Below, piece by piece: positions 63,318 to 64,000 of a stretch of DNA of 64,000 bases; position 1 is the first letter of the stretch; every line of letters begins with the position of its first letter. Under the pieces are notes generated by a model. The model was not told where the DNA came from and searched no databases. It saw nothing but the letters and a program-made list of their open reading frames with translations. The DNA is taken from assembly GCF_009939225.1 (NCBI RefSeq), contig NZ_JAACJR010000003.1, forward strand, positions 1-64,000, read 5' to 3'. The position numbers were made by a program, and so were the translations under genes. Source of the DNA: Sediminibacterium soli (GTDB taxonomy: Bacteria; Bacteroidota; Bacteroidia; Chitinophagales; Chitinophagaceae).

Positions 63318-64000
63318 ATGAGACATCTACTTGTGCTGCTGGCAGTCTTTGCCGGCTTGTCGGCCATTGGGCAAATTACGCCGCAGTGGCTGCGTTACCC
63401 GGCTATTTCTCCCGATGGCAAAACGATTGTATTTACCTACAAGGGAGACCTGTACCGTGTACCCGCCACCGGCGGCACCGCTGTAGCGCTTACCGTTCAC
63501 GAAGCGCACGATTTTATGCCTGTATGGAGTCATGATGGTAAATCGATCGCGTTTGCAAGCGACAGGTACGGAAACTTTGATGTATTCATTATTCCCGCTG
63601 AGGGAGGCGAAGCCAGGCGTATCACGTATCATTCTTCACCGGAGTTGCCGTATACCTTTTCCGGCGATGACAGGAGCGTGGTATTCGGTTCGGTAAGAAT
63701 GGATCTTGCAGCCAACCGCACGTTTCCCACGGGTTCGCAACCCGAACTGTACAGCGTACCGGTGAACGGTGGCCGCGTAGCGCAATTGCTGAGCACACCT
63801 GCGGAAGAAGTCAAATTCAGCAGTGACGGGCAGTATATGCTGTACCAGGACAAGAAAGGCGGAGAGAACCAGTGGCGCAAACACCATACGTCTGCCATAG
63901 CGCGTGATATCTGGCTGTACGATACCAAGGCAGGAACACATAAAAAAATCACCGGCTTTGCAGGCGAAGACAGGTCGCCGGTATTTGCCGATAACGATAG
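63318..64000 (+). CDS. Tricorn-like S41 protease, N-terminal part (runs off the window)
   Basis: From ATG 63318 the frame stays open to the window end (227 codons). It encodes a signal peptide (MRHLLVLLAVFAGLSAIGQ), then six-bladed-propeller (tricorn N-terminal) repeats: YPAISPDGKTIVFTYKGDLY, PVWSHDGKSIAFASDRYGN, then FSGDDRSVVFGS and VKFSSDGQYMLYQDKKGG. Full-length Bacteroidetes homologues continue into a PDZ and an S41 serine-protease domain. It degrades peptides in the periplasm. It is divergent from pxpB. Confidence 0.82.
   Translation, partial: MRHLLVLLAVFAGLSAIGQITPQWLRYPAISPDGKTIVFTYKGDLYRVPATGGTAVALTVHEAHDFMPVWSHDGKSIAFASDRYGNFDVFIIPAEGGEARRITYHSSPELPYTFSGDDRSVVFGSVRMDLAANRTFPTGSQPELYSVPVNGGRVAQLLSTPAEEVKFSSDGQYMLYQDKKGGENQWRKHHTSAIARDIWLYDTKAGTHKKITGFAGEDRSPVFADND

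Overview
The window looks like a chromosome segment of a Bacteroidota, most probably a Chitinophagaceae-type soil or freshwater organism. This rests on promoters of the TAnnTTTG (-7) type, the long lysine/proline/alanine-rich IF-2, the long form of PurF, a DUF4834 protein, a T9SS-like C-terminal module, BT4734-like/DUF3987 primase and excisionase/integrase genes of Bacteroidetes mobile elements, and a TonB receptor carrying a carboxypeptidase-regulatory-like domain. No tRNA, rRNA or CRISPR array was recognised.

Layout. 1-5.4 kb: end of an integrated mobile element (KilAC-like protein, VirE/DUF3987 primase-helicase, HTH excisionase-like protein, tyrosine integrase), then a broken peptidylarginine-deiminase-like gene. 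6.1-19.3 kb: two secreted WG-repeat proteins bracket a two-component system (OmpR-type regulator plus histidine kinase) and the RND efflux operon (outer-membrane channel, pump, adaptor) with a DUF1259 protein at its end. 19.5-29.6 kb: remnant of a Fic gene, a lone receiver-domain protein, small enzymes and lipoproteins, a TonB receptor/PepSY pair, a GH35-type glycosidase and a DUF6055 protein. 29.7-31.7 kb: an uncharacterised envelope protein and DUF4834. 31.8-38.2 kb: rimP-nusA-infB and a SurA-like isomerase. 38.5-41.9 kb: MarR regulator, two pirins, YceI and an FMN reductase. 42-48.6 kb: purF, mannose-1-phosphate guanylyltransferase, a KpsF-type sugar-phosphate isomerase and recQ. 48.7-54.4 kb: an IS200/REP-type transposase flanked by hairpins, a 75-bp tandem array, and a type III restriction-modification system with an XRE regulator. 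54.5-59.5 kb: a small T9SS-like module gene behind a 22-bp palindrome, a 2OG-Fe(II) oxygenase, a glycosyltransferase, an EamA transporter and SixA. 59.6-63.2 kb: 5-oxoprolinase operon pxpB-pxpC-pxpA followed by a divergent NRAMP-superfamily transporter. From 63.3 kb: start of a tricorn-like secreted protease that runs off the window.

Regulatory signals are unusually readable. The two-component genes and the efflux operon carry the same direct-repeat operator placed against a TAnnTTTG-like element, implying that the regulator drives both. Three genes for secreted proteins share a 16-bp NarL-like 7-2-7 site. The MarR gene and the pirin operon share a near-identical operator. rimP has an intrinsic-terminator hairpin ending two bases before its start codon. 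Many spaces between transcription units hold long inverted repeats built of short 'word-like' tandem repeats whose sequence differs from place to place.

The best candidates for something undescribed are the NRAMP-like protein that lacks the metal-site motifs inside the oxoprolinase operon, the transposase/hairpin/tandem-array locus next to the type III system, the shared 7-2-7 regulon of WG proteins, and the rimP leader.
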